Source of the DNA: Astrothelium macrocarpum
Taxonomy: Eukaryota > Ascomycota > Dothideomycetes > Trypetheliales > Trypetheliaceae
Length of the DNA: 64,000 nt
Direction: 5' to 3'
NCBI GenBank assembly: GCA_021030915.1
Contig: JAGEMR010000023.1
Location: 186,001 to 250,000 of the forward strand
Shown here: positions 43,573 through 57,270 of the stretch, piece after piece
Position numbering within the stretch: position 1 is the first letter of the stretch
How the letters are laid out: each line of letters begins with the position of its first letter
Notes under the pieces: generated by a model
Told to the model about the DNA's origin: nothing
Database searches by the model: none
The model's input: the letters and a program-made list of their open reading frames with translations, nothing else
Translations under genes and position numbers: made by a program

Positions 43573-46500
43573 TCTAGCTGACTATTGTAATTTTTTTTTG
43601 ACTTTATTCGAGTTATGTAATCATGCATTTTTCAAATTGCATTGACAAACTCTGCACCTTGAACTTCTTCAGCGAGGGTCAACACTCGCAGCTACCTAAA
43701 AGCACGTAAAAGATGTACGAACCCAAGCTTTAGGCGCCGGGGATGACTTGGCAAGCACATGCTTCTTCTTCCTCAAGCATTATCTATCAAGCTAATGATC
43801 GATTTACCGTTGTGTTTTATCTCTAGCGACGAGCTATCTCGTTAAACGAACGGGCCCATCCCACCCAATGTCCATGGTGAGCTAGATTGTCCATGTAATG
43901 CCACTGGATTAGAGCACGAGCGAATTCGAAGGGCACAATTCCGGGCGATCGCTGGGATATCAGACTCATTCTTTGGTTGGAATCTCACACACGCTCTATA
44001 TCCTATATTCCTGCATCACAGTGAAGTCAGCTGTTAAGCTGAATCAACCGCATTAATTCTTTGCCAGTATTATACTAGCTCTGGGCAAGATGACCGTTGC
44101 TTTGCTCATATGACGGTTTATAGACACACATATCTACTAGCGGATATGGATCCCCTTTGTTAACATGGTAATATTCTCTGTCATCATAGGCCTGGCCGCA
44201 TTATTTACTTTCGTACAGCGCGATCCCCTCGGTGCGATGTGGGAGCCTCAAACAAAGAATGCAAGTCCAGACATGCAGTCGAATTTAGGGTGTGGCAGGC
44301 TCTAGTCGTTCAACCGCGGGCTTTTCATGCACGTGCCGACAAAGACAGCCGCTAGCTCGTTCTTAAACTTCGTTTTGGCCCTTCTACCAAGTACGACGAT
44401 ACGTGGTTTACAAATGATACTCCAAAAGAAATTGTGTAGTTTGTTCTCCCTGATATTAGTAGTCGAGACGGCACAAACGCAAGAACTCAGAAATCGTTCT
44501 GAAATGACTTGAGCTCTATACTCGTTGGGCATTCGCTCGTCGCTTGAAACTTTCCTAAATATCGTTTGCGGGTGCAGTCCTACTCTAAATCTGCTCTACG
44601 ATAAGATCATCAAAGGCAAGCCCCCAGAAATGCCTGGTGCAATTAGGTACGAAAGCAGAAGGATCTCTGAAGCAAAGCCATCATCTCATTTCTCTTCGTC
44701 CACTACCAGTCCAGAGCAAACTCGCTTTCCTTATTGCTCTTTGCGATTCAGACTTGCAGCATGTGATGCTAGATGAGAGCAGGAGTAGGGAGAAACTCAG
44801 TCCACAGCATTCCATAAGACCGAAATTTTGGCACGTAGCTCACGTGGATTTACAAGTGAATATTACGCATTCATAATTATTCGCGTGTTCTCTCGACTCT
44901 ATAGACTGTTCACCAAATGCAGCCGCTTTTCAACGGGTATCAATTGGGACAAATATTCAATAACAGATTGCTGGTATTTTTTCGCAATGCTCTGAGATAC
45001 GTTGGATACGATAGACGTGACTGGACTCGGACGAAGTCCAGAAGCGTTCCGTTCCAGTGGATTAGAAGTAAGCGCTAGCTCTAGCCGCATTGTATGTTCC
45101 TCTCGAAGATTAGAACAGCTTGGATCACTTCCACGGCCAACAGCCACAGTTCGGCAGAGCAGAAATGTAGAGCTGTGAATAAAGTCAATTATGTGTGTCA
45201 AAGAGAAGTGTTCTATCGGGGTAATGGTTACTGACGCAGAAAATGTACGCTGAAATCCTGTCGTGACCTCAGTTCAAACCCGCCCTTCTCTTCGCGCGGT
45301 TTCCACACTCACTAGGTGAGTGGGTGGAGGCCGTTCTGTTTTTTCTTCCTTCCCTCTCCGTCAGCAAATTCCATGCCGACCCTTCGACTATCCTAGCTGT
45401 AGAAATCCAGCTGCAGCCGGTTTAATAACGCCAGAGCTCACCAAATTGGTTTTATTAGATGGAGATAGAGATTTTGTAAACAAGTCATCCTTGCCAAGAT
45501 CTCTCCATACATTGAGAAATAATGAAGAATCATAGCGAAATCACATCTGAGTTACAACTACCTCGTCAAGTGGACATTGTAGGACCAAGTAGTTTCACAC
45601 ACCATATTAGTCCGGTCATCCAGCGTTTATTGGGACCAAACCTCATGAAGGCGAAATGATCATTATTTACGATGACGGATGAATTCCCCTCTGTACGGAC
45701 TAGAAATTCCTGTCGGGTAGGATTACCCTACCTACCCGCAATGACCGAATGCTCATTCCACTTTCAAAGGAAATGTGGATACACGTGTAGAATATCGCTA
45801 GCTAGTGTAGTATCGCCCAGGAATTGGCGTTGCATATCTACCGTGTTCCAAGCAGCTGATGGAATTAGCATACCATGCCAACGATATTTTGACATTCGCC
45901 ATCATAATGTTTAACCAGCCGCCATTAAGACTATCTTTCACATAGAGTGGCTCAACTATGCAATATCTGCAAAGGTTGAATTCAGACTGAAGGTGCACTT
46001 CCTCGTGCATAAAACAATGCGCGTCAGGCACATCACCATTATCCATTTCTTTTGCCCGAATCGAACGTATCCTCAGAAACTAGTTCGACTACTACGCAAC
46101 CATCCTCATATTGTAAAAACTTGCTTGGCACGCTATTGAAGAGGAAAAATTTCGACTGTCCGCAAACGCAAGGTCCAGGGTCAAGGCGTCTCGGTTAAAC
46201 CTCGGTCGTCAGTCCCACAGTGCATCCTATTGGTTCGATGAAGCTTGCAGATCAGCATCATCTCTTGTGCCGGTGATCAGGTCTAGCAACGGCTTGCTTT
46301 CTCAGCCGCGCCACTTGATTATTATTACAGCCGATTATCTGATCGGAGAGCAATGGTCACCGGTTATCTGAACATTCCACACAAGTCCAGAATCAAGAGC
46401 TGTCTCTTAAAGAACATAACTCCCAGCAGAACAAGATGAGCGCGCTATCGTGCTCTCCCGCCCTTATCAGCCGATGCCAGGCAATCGGAAAAAGCATTTG

Positions 46501-47120
46501 GCCTTTATTGGACTTTCAGGCAGCCCGTTATTTGTTACCGAGCCTCGCCCCGCTTGTTCAAACTTTGGCGACAAAGTCAATTTGTAGACTTTTCACCGGA
46601 TCTGAAGCTGAAGCCTGCATAATCCAAGCTGTAGGCTGACAGTAGAACGGAAGGAGGCGGACCATTGAGAGTATGCACCTAGCTGATTTCTTGCCGTTCG
46701 CGCTCGCGATGGCTTGCTGTGCGCAGTTTGCCCAATTCCTCACCACCACCTTCATGCTGCCAAAACGTGACCGATGATTAGGCTGCAAGCCTTTGGCGAC
46801 TCCGAGGCAAATTCCAACACATGTCCACTTTTTGGGTAAGATGGTATTGGCCTTCAAGTTGTGGTGATCTCTTGGACGCATAGATGCTAACATTAGACAC
46901 CCTTTCAAGTGCCTCAATAAAAGCTCCCATCTTCCGATTGTGGTTATCCGCCCCGTAAATTTTACATTTCTTACTAGACAAGAATTTTCTCTGTCAGCCT
47001 ACCTCTAAATTGTAATCGGATATCACTTTACGGTTGAGTAAAGTTGTGCTTGAATTAATTCGCACACAATTTAGCTCTGCCTCTGGGCCACCAGAGTCAT
47101 TACATCTTCACTGTACCACT

Positions 47121-48590
47121 ATGGAGGATAGATATGCAATATGTATAGCTATAGGCTTTTTCATGGCCTTTCTTTCAATCGCTGCGGTTAGGTTTCGATT
47201 CCAAGCGCGCCAAATTCGGAAAACGCCTCTAGGAATTGACGACTATACAATTCTTGCGTCTTTGGTACGTTCAACACCCTGTCGTATGTCGCGAATAAAC
47301 ATGAGCTTCAATAGATTCTCTAATGCTCATGTACACTAGGTCTTCACCCTTGGTCTTTGTATCTGCAATCTCGTTGGTAAGCTAGTCCGAACTCTCAAGT
47401 GCGCCTCCTCAACTTATTCCCCAAATAGGAGCCTTTGCTGGAAAATTGGGCACAGTCTCGAGTGTCGGTCCAGACGGAGCGCCCAATATACCTATGGGCG
47501 AATTCGTTATTGAAGGCAAAGTATGTGATCTCAGCGACAATGACATTATTATGCAAAGATTGTACATACTGACGCCTCGTACGCACAGGTTATTTGGATC
47601 CTCCAATGGCTTGGAGCTCTCGCACCCGGGTTTACCAAAATTAGTGTGCTTTTTTTCTACCGTCGGATATTTGTTGGAAAGTTCTTTAGAGCTCTGAACA
47701 TAGTCTTACTGGTGCTTTGTTCTATATGGACCGTGAGCTTCTTCTTTGCAAATTTGCGTATGTGTCTACGAGTTTCGAGCGCCAATTTGTACTAATATAG
47801 GCGAAATAGTTGACGTAATTCCTATCAAAATGAATTGGTCTGTGGCCGACGCCACAGGAACGGCGACTTCCATAGACCTCTACAAGATGTTTTGGTGGAT
47901 GGTAATTTCGGATGTGATAACTGACGGTCAGTTTTGACACTATCATTTTATTGAACCTCACTTAATCGATACGTTTACAGGGTTCATATTAGTGCTTCCA
48001 TGGTATCCAATATCTAAGCTACAGTTACCATTGGCAACAAAATTCACTATTGGTGCTATACTCATGCTTGGTGGGTTTGTCATTGTAGCTGGCATATTTA
48101 AAATTCTTGCTATAAAGGAAGCCCTTTCCTCGGATCTCAATGAAACTTGTAAGCAACGTTTCCGTCGTGTGATACAGCCACAGCAATATGGAAGCGTTAA
48201 TCCAACTAAATTACAGACAATTACGCACCAGCCTTTTATTGGACGACTGTCGAAGCTGGCATAGGCATTGTCAGTGCGTGTCTCCCAACTATGCGGCCTC
48301 TACTAGATACAGGTTTAGCTGGCAATGTTTTCCGGAGTCTACGGAGCAAACTATCATGGTCGAAGCTACCTTCTGACAAAAGCAAGAGTCTCAACCCTAA
48401 CTCGAGCAGCGAAATAGGGTCATGGTCGAAGATGAGTGACAAAGTCAAGATATATGAAGGCCCACAAGGAGGGAGCTATGAGATGAATACCAGCATTGTG
48501 AAGGGCGATGGACTAAACCACCCGCAATTTGATGGCATTGCAGTGCACTCAACGTTTTCGCGCACTTCTGATCACGGAGATATCGTTTAA
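47121..48590 (+). CDS. Pth11/rhodopsin-type integral membrane protein (fungal rhodopsin domain)
   Basis: A seven-helix membrane protein of the large fungal Pth11-like family, some members of which are receptors; ligand unknown. Seven exons: 47121-47264, 47340-47376, 47429-47520, 47589-47757, 47801-47926, 47981-48148 and 48217-48590, for 369 residues. Landmarks are RQIRKTPLGIDDYTILASL after helix 1, VIWILQWLGALAPGFTKISV, FFYRRIFVG, FWWMVISDVITDGFILVLPW and the family hallmark YWTTVEAGIGIVSACLPTMR before a cytoplasmic tail of about 95 residues rich in Ser. The family's CFEM domain is absent. One intron is only 43 nt (47758-47800). A further upstream exon cannot be excluded because the first helix begins at residue 7. 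It lies at the edge of the gene-poor block. Confidence 0.83.
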
Positions 48591-49441
48591 GGAAAGGCAT
48601 GACATGGATTTGTCTAGATTTGGCAAGCAAGCTTGGCTGTGTAGGATCTCTGGCTTACGATCTACTTGAGCCACAACCTCTTCTGCCGGTTGTGGCGTCA
48701 AACGGCCGAACTAGTACCAACTTTTTGTGAACTCCAGGATGCCTGCTCACGGACTTGCCCAAACAACTTCTCACTACAACAGGTAGAATCACACTCCGTA
48801 TGCGCTGGTGACATCGTACACGTGATGGAGATACGTTTGCGGACTGCCTGCGGCCCGTATATGACAACCATTACGATCCACGTGAGTTCAAAACAAAAGC
48901 GGCACGCACAAATCCATGCAGCGGCACCAAAACGAACGCTGTCACAATGGCATTGATTTTTAAATTGCAACTATTTATCAATGACAGCCAAAAACTTTCG
49001 CATACGAGCTTATCGATAGACATGTATCTTTAAATTTTTAAAAAACAATTTTTGGTTGTCAGATTGAAAACTGAGGGCCGTTTTGTTTTGTTCTGTTTTT
49101 TTTGGCCCGCGTGCTACCCCATGTTACTACCCCATTACTACCCAACTACTACCCCATGCCGCAATCCGAGTGCTTGAACGTCCTAACTCAAAGTTGATGC
49201 GCTAAGATCTCGCTTAACCCATAGAAGAACAATCCCGGAAGAACTTGACCAACCCTAGATATTCCACGAATTACGGGGATAGGTAGAAAGCATGAACCTT
49301 GTTGCCTCGTGCGGGGGCACACGGGTCGAGATGGGCCAGTAACTGCGCTGACAAGTACCTCTTTAAAATCCCGACTTGCCCTCTTCGTTTCCTTTGCATT
49401 GCTTACCTTGCCCTTGGCATTGACACGGAGAAAGCAAGCTC
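48591..49441. other. intergenic, sugar-transporter promoter
   Basis: No gene. At about 49110-49160 a degenerate tandem of TACTACCCCA-like units occurs after a T-rich run. The stretch presumably contains the promoter of the sugar transporter. Confidence 0.45.
49112..49158. repeat. short degenerate repeat (TACTACCC-type)
   Basis: Four imperfect units of the kind (G)(T)TACTACCC(C)A in tandem. Simple-sequence origin is likely. Confidence 0.6.
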
Positions 49442-51302
49442 ATGAACATGTCGGACACCGCCGAACCGAAGCATGATGCGACTGAGGTCGAAAAGGTCGA
49501 CATTCATGACCTCCAGGAGAAGAATATTCATCAGTCCGAGGTCTTGGTCAACCAAGACCTCATGGCCAATGCCTTTGATGCTGAAAACCGCGAGCATGAG
49601 CAGGGACTATGGGACGCTGTCAAGGAGCATCCCATGGCTTGCTTCTGGGCATTCATCTTTTGCTTCACCATTGTGAGTCCCGGTGTTCGATGAGCATTTT
49701 CTCGCATGGAAAATGCCCAATTTGTGCAGAGCCATAGCTGATGCCCACCAGGTCATGGAGTCCTTTGACATGTTTCTGAACGGAAATTTTGTCGCGCTCA
49801 CCGCGTTCAAGCAAAAGTACGGCGTCTACGTCGAAGGATCTGGTTATGCCATTCCTACCAAATGGCAGAGCGCCCTTTTCCAATCCGGTCAGTGTGGTGC
49901 TTTTATCGGCGTGTTTCTGGCCGGACCGGTCACCAATCGTCTCGGATACCGCTGGACCACCATCTTGGCGCTGATTTTCATGAACGCCACAATCTTCATT
50001 TCCTTCTTTGTCAGTAATCTGATCCTATAGCTGAGCTTATCATCTGACGGAGTCCTCTTAGGCTGACTCACTCGCTGTGCTTGTCATCGGGCAAGCGTTT
50101 GAAGGTATCCCTTGGGGATTCTTCATCGCGAACTCCCCTGCCTACGCTAGCGAGGTCGTCCCTCTCGTTCTTCGAGGTGCCTGCACAGCTACTCTTCAGA
50201 TGAGCTGGTCTATCGGCAATATTATTGTGGCCGCCGCCACGTATGGCTACAATAACCGATCCGATCAGTGGGCTTGGCGAGTACCTCTTGCCTTGCAGTG
50301 GATCTTCCCCGTGAGTCCCTCTTCCCTGACGTTGTATCTGCGAGAGCTGACCCGTCTAGACCCCACTTTTGATTCTTGTCTTTCTTGCTCCCGAATCTCC
50401 ATGGTGGCTTATCCGCCGCGGACGTAAAGACCAGGCTCTTCGCTCCCTCCAGCGCCTCGGCCGCAAATCCACACAGAATGCTGAAGAGACACTTGCCATG
50501 ATAGAGCGAACTGTTGAGATTGAAGCTAAGATGGGCGGTGCTCCTAGCCTTCTCGACCTTATCAAGGGCACCGATTTGAGGCGAACCGTCATTACTTGCT
50601 TGATGTACGCGTCACAGAACTTTGCTGGTAATCTGATTGCCAACCAAGCAACGTTCTTCTTTGAGCGTGAGTAGCTCCCCACTAACAACATTCAAATATG
50701 GATGACTTACGTCGTGCTTAGAGGCCGGAATGTCAACGAACTTTTCTTTCCAGCTCAATTTAATCAATTCGTGTCTTCAATTCGTTGCCAATGCGGGCTC
50801 TTGGTTCCTTAGCGCCTGGTTCGGTCGTCGAACCATCTATCTCTGGGGCACAGCAACCAACATCACCCTACTCTTTATCCTCGGCATCTGCGCCTCTGTT
50901 ACACAAACCTCCTCGACTAACTACGCCCAAGCTTGTCTAGGTGTCATCATCTCCTTCGTTTACGCCGGTACTCTTGGGCCGATTACGTACACCGTCATCG
51001 CCGAGACGTCTTCTGTGCGTCTTCGCGCTTTGAGCACCGGTGTCGGTCGTGCCGCCTACTACGTAGCAGAGATTCCCATGATCTATCTGGCCTCGCAGAT
51101 GCTTAACCCGACTGGATGGGATCTCGCAGGCAAGTGCGGTTATGTCTGGGGAGGTACTGCTTGCGTCTGCTGGATCGGGGCCTACTTTTTCCTTCCTGAA
51201 TTGAAGCATCGCTCTTACCGCGAAGTCGACATCTTGTTCAACCGCAGAGTTCCTGCCAGGAAATTCAAGTCGACCATCGTTGACCTCAAGGACAACGAGT
51301 AA
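49442..51302 (+). CDS. MFS sugar transporter, alpha-glucoside (maltose) permease type
   Basis: A proton-coupled sugar importer of the fungal alpha-glucoside:H+ symporter group. Exons 49442-49672, 49752-50009, 50062-50310, 50360-50666 and 50722-51302 give 541 residues; introns are 49-79 nt. The N-terminus is cytosolic and acidic. Landmarks are SFDMFLNGNFVALTAFKQKY, the MFS motif GPVTNRLGYRW, WGFFIANSPAYASEVVPLVL and PESPWWLIRRGRKDQA, which is typical of maltose permeases. FFFEQAGMSTNFSFQLNLIN, GPITYTVIAETSSVRLR and PELKHRSYREVDILFNRRVP close the chain. Twelve helices can be counted. A second in-frame ATG is at 49448. No alpha-glucosidase or MAL activator gene is adjacent. Confidence 0.93.
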
Positions 51303-52646
51303 GGCATTGCGATGGCACAAGTGGAGATAGAGTATATAATGAGATTCCGTAGCTGAATAGCCAAGAAATGAGTTTGAGCTTTGATCCGAAAGGGGTGGGA
51401 GAATTTCCCTAGTAATAAGAGTACCTCCTCGATACTATGACAGTTTTTATGACCATCTAGATAACAAAACAGAATCTTCCACGGTGCTTGTCAAGACCAA
51501 GATTTCAAGAAAGCACTTTGCTCGTGAAACTCGCAAGGACACCATGAGTAGGTTGTCGACCTCGCACGTGCCGGTTGTAAGGATTCAGCGCATTGGTCGG
51601 AGGGAAACAGTGAACTTCGCCGCATTGGTGCTGAACGAAGGATATTCGCCATTAGTAACAGAGGGATACTGGCGATGTTATCCGCGTTCACAGAGCCTTG
51701 GGATCAGGTGATACTATTCAAGGACATCGGACCTCCCCTGGGGTGTAGCTTGTTGATGAAGAAGGCTCTCCAACTGTATATTATGGTCTCATTGCGGCCT
51801 GCAAGATCCAGAAATCAGTTGCATGGGATATTGTTGAGAGCAAGAGCACAAGAATTTACTAGATCAGGCTAAGATGAACCCAGCATCATCCCGCAAGACT
51901 CATCTGGGCAAACCATCCAAGGTTTGCTCCACCTGCAAAGACTACGCGCAGCCACAGGCCCAAATGACTACAGCCTTGACAATCTGATGACATGAGTTCA
52001 ATGTATTGGTGATTATTATGTAGCACTTGTCTCAAGCGAATTGCCATCAGAGGGTATCAAAACAAAGGTCGCTATTTTTGTCCTTGGTGTCGTACATTTA
52101 AGGCTGGGAAATTTGGAATACCGCCTGCGAATGGATTAGGCTATTTTGCAATTTTCAGCTGCCAGTGACGTTTTTGATGCGGTCACCTACATAAGGTACC
52201 TATTACAGTCAGTTTGTGGCGCTGCGAATTACCCAAACACGTGTGCACCTAATCCTTGCAGCAATCTCGTCCCAATATCCCTGACTTCCGAGTCTGATCT
52301 TGTGGAAATTGCGAGCAAACACCTTGGCGACCACTCGTCTCAGCATGTCGTCGCAGTCGTATCTCATTACCCACCAGCACTAACCAGGAGATACGCCATT
52401 TCGCCCTTTAAGGGAGGATGCATGAATCAATACGTGTTTCAGGATTGAGGATGAATCGGAATTAACGTGACGGAGTAATCGTCATTTGATTGGGTATGTA
52501 ACTATCGCTACCTTAGACCTTGTCCCGAATATCCAAAATGAGGTTTTAAATCAGTTACAGCGATCCTCCTTCACCGTGATGTTGTCCGCTACACTGTCAG
52601 AAAAGCGCTTTGGAGAAAACAAATTTATAATTGATACATAAAGAAA
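51303..52646. other. 1.3-kb convergent intergenic region
   Basis: Convergent 3' flanks of two transporter genes, longer than usual for this genome. Small frames (for example 52146-52448 +) have no recognisable content. No repeats are seen. Confidence 0.45.
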
Positions 52647-54491
52647 TCATGCCAATTTCCCAAAATCGAAGCTATTATTCGAAGTAAGATCAGAAGCCTT
52701 TTTCTCGTGACCATTTCCGCGACCATCATAAGCGGGGAGGCCGTCGGCTTCACCTGCAAGCTGCTCAAGAGTCTTGCGTTTTGTTTCGGGAATCAATAGA
52801 GTCGTGAAGATACCGCAGAACATGAAAAGAGCAAAGATTTCCAAGACGTGGTTGAGCCAGGGAGAAGCAGTGCTTCCTGGCGGGGCACCGCGTTGCCTAA
52901 GAGGACCAATGACAACCTGAGCAATGATGGAGCCAATCTTGCCCGATCCTGCTGAGATACCATGTGAAGAACTACGGTAACGAGTTGGGAAACATTCGCC
53001 AGGCACGATGAATGTGGTGGCATTCGGTCCAAAGTTGAAGAAGAACTGAGAGATGACGTAACAAGCCAGTAGACCATGATTCCCAATCTTGTGAAATCCA
53101 AAACCCATGATGCAGAAGATAATGGTATTTAGTATGAAACCCATTAACTGGATTGGCTTTCGTCCGATAGTGTCAATGGTCGCCACGGTCACCCAATACC
53201 CTGGAATGGCACCAGCAAGGACAATGATAAGGTTGCCGACAGCGGTGTTGAAAAACACCTTGTAGACACTGTCGCCGTTCGCGAAGCCGATGGTCTGGAG
53301 GAAGATGGTGTTGTTCAGAGAAAGACCGTAGAAGGCAACGTCCAAAAAGAACCATGAGCCAGCAGTGCCCAGCAGAACCTTTCCATACTTCCATTGCCCG
53401 TAGTGTTCGATGAAGTCTCTCCAACCAGCCGTGGGAACCTCAAGCTCATCAGAGGCTTCGCGGATAGTTTGAACACGAGTGATCTCATCTGGAAGACCTT
53501 CTGGCTGATTGCTCAGATAGGCCTTAATATCCGAGCCAGCTTTAACAACATCACGAGAAACGTCGAAAGTATACCGTGGAGTCTCAGGGATCGTCAATCG
53601 ATAATACAAAGCAACAAGACCAGGAACGGCACCGAATCCGATGATGATACGCCACATCTTGTCAACTGCTAACCCACAGACACCACCACATTCACCGACA
53701 GCCTTTGCAGTCAGGAGAGACTCCTTGAATCCAGAAGTGACAATAAGAGCAATGAGTGCGGCGGCGAGTTGGCCAATACCTTGCATGGCAAAGACGGCAG
53801 CCATCATAGCTCCTCTCCACTTTGTTGTCGCGAATCTAGAGCTTGTTTAGTGGCCAATCCCACTTTTGTTAATTTTGGAATTACTTACTCGGAGGTGATG
53901 ATTGAGGACAGAGGATAGTCACCACCGATACCAACACCCTGCAGGACACGCCAGAAGATGATCAAGCCGACAATGGACATGGACGGAGAAGCAGAAGACA
54001 AGGCTTGCGCCAAAGTCGCAAAGATGATGATGATTAATTCGATACCGTACATTCGTTTACGACCGACAAAGTCCGCGAGGATACCGAAGAAGACTTGACC
54101 GATGACCGTTCCAGCAGAGGTTGCAGCCTTAATGGCAGTGTCGGAACTGGTCGGAATGGTTCCTCGTTTGCTTCCAGGGATATCTTGCCAGTAAACAACG
54201 CCCAGCATCGCAGTGATGAGACCGACGGCGAAAATGTCGTAGGCATCAGTGAAGAAACCCACACCCGCAACGACAACGGCTCGGACATGGTACCAGCCAA
54301 ACGGAGCCTTGTCGATTTCTGCGAGAGCTAAACGTCGTCGCTCATTGGGGTCTGCAATGTGGGCGTAATCATTGTGGAAATTCTATATGAGAAACATTAG
54401 TAAATTGGGATGTCTTTGACGGATTTTGGGTTCATCTCAAACAATGACATACATGGAAGGCGCTGTTCCCGCCTCGTGTGCGGGCGGCCAT
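52647..54491 (-). CDS. high-affinity inorganic phosphate transporter (PHO84 type, MFS)
   Basis: A plasma-membrane H+/phosphate symporter. Exons 54453-54491, 53889-54382 and 52647-53835 give 573 residues. Landmarks are the start MAARTRGGNSAFHNFHNDYA, FFTDAYDIFAVGLITAMLG in helix 1, GILADFVGRKRMYG (MFS motif), GVGIGGDYPLSSIITSEFA (phosphate permease signature), RLTIPETPRYTFDV before the central loop, SWFFLDVAFYGLSLNNTIFL, and GPNATTFIVPGECFPTRYRS near the end. The C-terminal tail is hydrophilic. The first two introns are 70 and 53 nt, both with canonical ends. Fungal PHO84 homologues are induced by phosphate starvation through Pho4/NUC-1; I looked for CACGTG in the upstream 200 bp and did not see it. 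Confidence 0.94.
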
Positions 54492-57270
54492 ACCTGGTGG
54501 CTGACCGAACTTTCTGTGACCTCAAGAGAAAAAAGAGATCCAAAAAGCGTTGAAGAAATTCGAGCGTTTTGTTAGGTCACAAACCTTTTTACGAGTTGAT
54601 TCAAAAGAAAAAGAATGACTGTAGTTGAGAATAGTATTGCATGCTGCATGAGGGGCTGATCAAGGGGTTATATGAGGCTGACAGCAATCGAAATTCTGTC
54701 GTTACCCATGCGGAGCAGGGCCCTGGCAGGGTAAGCGTGCCGATGCAAGTCTGCCTTCGAGAAAAAAAAGGTCTGCAGATAGTAGCGAGTAGTGCAAGGA
54801 ACCCATGGGGGCACCGCCCCTACGTCAAGCATGGTTTAGGATGAGTTGGGATGCCTGGTCCGTCGAAGTCGCAATGTCGTTTCGCGCCTATCATCACCCT
54901 GCTCCCAAGCACGCTGCACCGTTCCGCAGCGAAATGAATTACGCCTCCACCCGTGCGCAAGCAAGCAGGCACCATGAATGCATGAACTTATCTCTGACAC
55001 TGATTCGGGCTCCAAAGTCCCATCGTGGCCGGCGAATAAGCGACAGAGCCTCCCTTTGCCATGTCGAATGCACCTTGGGTCGGGATGGCTGGTCAATAAT
55101 CGAGCAAGGCCATCACAGCGCGAAGAGGAACCAAAGCCGTCTGGACTGCTGATACTTTCAACACGTTTGGGGAATCATCATTCCCAACTTGCCAATCGAG
55201 GGTCCGTCAATCACTGATCGACCGCTGTTCTTGACGGGCAGGACTCTGTCCTGCAGTAGTCTCGGCTTGCTTCAAAATGGGGTTGCGTCAAAAGCTGCCC
55301 CAGGAACAAGGTCCGCCACTCATCCCACATCCCTTCTCATCGCGATTATCACAACACCAACATCCAGCTTGCGCCACTCACATCTCATGATTGGCCATTG
55401 ACGATCTTTCGGAGGTTACTTGGTGTAATTATCATTGCACAAATGGTTTCGCCGTGTAACCTCGACCAAAATTAAGCTACGCAAACCGAAATTTTAAGCC
55501 TCTGCCAAACAGAGCTCGAAGGCGTTCTGTCGCAGACCTTCAACGACATTAGTTCAGAACCCGAGTGCCCTTCCCGAAGCGGGTGGCTGGATGCTTCCAG
55601 TCACTCTGCGTTCTTGTTATAACTGTGACCCATAAGGCTGTCGTGCAGCACTCTGAACTTTCTAAGTCAAAACCACTAAGCAAGCCAGGGTTCCAATCAT
55701 CTCATCCAGCCTCTCGAGTGTCTAGAACCCTTACTGCGTGGATTGTCGCGCCATCCACAAGTCGGATTCACGAACCAAGCGCGCTTAAGACCATCCGGTG
55801 CGAGGTGGGATGGAGAGCTGACGAACGGCCCGAACTGGCAAAAGCCCGTCGGCGCTCCAATCACCTAGCTGACGCTTGTCACGTTTCGTCAGGCGGAGCT
55901 TTGACTGGAGCAAGCAGCTGCTCGCCCAGTTCCCATTTCCGCCCCATGACTGGTCCGAGTGGGGGGGTTTAACTAAGCGTCAGCATGGCAAAAGCTGAGC
56001 GGCCGTTACGCCACTTTGGGAGATCGGTACCGATGATGCAACGCGTACTGTCGCCACAACTTGTTCCCGCTAACCAGAAATGCGGGCCCTTGTTGCTGCT
56101 GCTGCTGCACGTCGAGGCACCGGGGGTAGATTTCTTAATCGAGATGGATCTGCCGATCCTGATAAAGACCCATCTTGCGCGCGCCAGCCAAGACGGAAAA
56201 TAGTAGTACGGAGAGACTGCGCGAGGTTTCAGAATCGGGAGGGTTGCTTTAGCCTGTTGAACGCGTCTTGTTTTATCTTGCTACTCCAGAAAGCTTTGTC
56301 GCCTAAAGCGAAACGTTATTATGCTCTTAATTGAGCAACTCGTCATCGCGATAGGACCATAAGAATGTACGTGTCTTCCGGATGAAAGGTGGGTGGTCTT
56401 GGCTCTGGTTTTTTCGTAAGAGGCTCGGTCCGCTGCAAATCCACCATGGGAGCACAGCAGATTGCGGGATTTTTGTGCTCCGCATCGACCGTTCCACCAG
56501 CAGTACCCACCGATCGTCCCATTATCTTCACAGGTTCATAAACGGCCAAAGCGTTTAGATACCCCAGACCCTCCTGTTCGGTGTCATCTCCACCTTGGGG
56601 CAACCTCTTATCGAGCCAATGTATGGAATGCATATAGTGTGCTATAACCGCGGCAATCCTAACGGGAAGGAAGACGAACTACTTCTTTTGACTATCTGGT
56701 TCATTACGGAATGATCCAATTAAGATAGAGTACAGGTCGGTAAGTTCGTCACTGCATATGATATCTTGCCTTCTCGAGAGTGTAAATAAGCCTCAATTTC
56801 CCGATTGGATTATTGTTGCATACCTCGGTACGCCACTACCGGGAGGTTACTTCGCGTTGGCACGACTTGGGTTTACATAAAGTCAAGTACTTCAACGCGG
56901 TACAAATCTTTTCCAATCGAATCGCACGAAGCTATCGCCAGGCGCTGCAATAAGAAATCGATAAACCACAGGTGATGTGATTCGCAAATCTTCTCCAAAT
57001 AGGTGGCCTAGTTGTTTTTGATGGCTCGGATTTGCATTGTGGATGCAAGAAATTGGTGCCCCACCAAATTTTCTCTTATTGCAGACCCATGGTTCTCTTT
57101 GCCTTATAGAAGAATTATTATACATGTCGTACCAACTCACGATCGTCGTTTTGAACGAGGCACGGGTGCATTCGCAATTCAATATCAGTCAAATTGCGTC
57201 AAAGTATCGGCAAACTCCTCATTATTGGCTAGCTATACGAGCAATCATCCTATGAAAATTTGGAAGCGAC
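54492..57270. other. 2.8-kb region without a supportable gene
   Basis: GC content here is gene-like, yet every frame on both strands is broken within about 170 codons and none shows a domain. Candidates such as 55565-55972 (+) and 57012-57515 (+) are basic/Ser-rich chance frames. No terminal repeats, tRNA or 5S sequence was found. It may hold the phosphate-transporter promoter plus decayed sequence. Confidence 0.45.

Larger units (their letters stand above)
40549..47120. other. 6.5-kb gene-poor accessory region
   Basis: No gene is supportable. The longest minus-strand frames are 40727-41155 (ends with one hydrophobic stretch, TAAIAIVVAGLLTVIY) and 42051-42464 (hydrophobic SVGIMVAIVIGIALA near its start, then a Ser/Leu-rich part). 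Both could be relics of one membrane-protein gene read leftward from about 42500, but I could not join them with splice signals. The structured repeats at 42689-43572 are listed separately. 43580-47120 shows only scattered short frames and moderate AT content. Confidence 0.4.

Noticed and set aside
45209..45285. tRNA-like stretch (GGGGTAATGGTTA ... CAGTTCAAACCC)
   Set aside because: The A- and B-box look-alikes are present, but the putative T-stem does not pair and no acceptor stem can be formed.
54492..57270. Several 60-167-codon frames
   Set aside because: No domains, no consistent splice signals, on both strands at similar density as chance.
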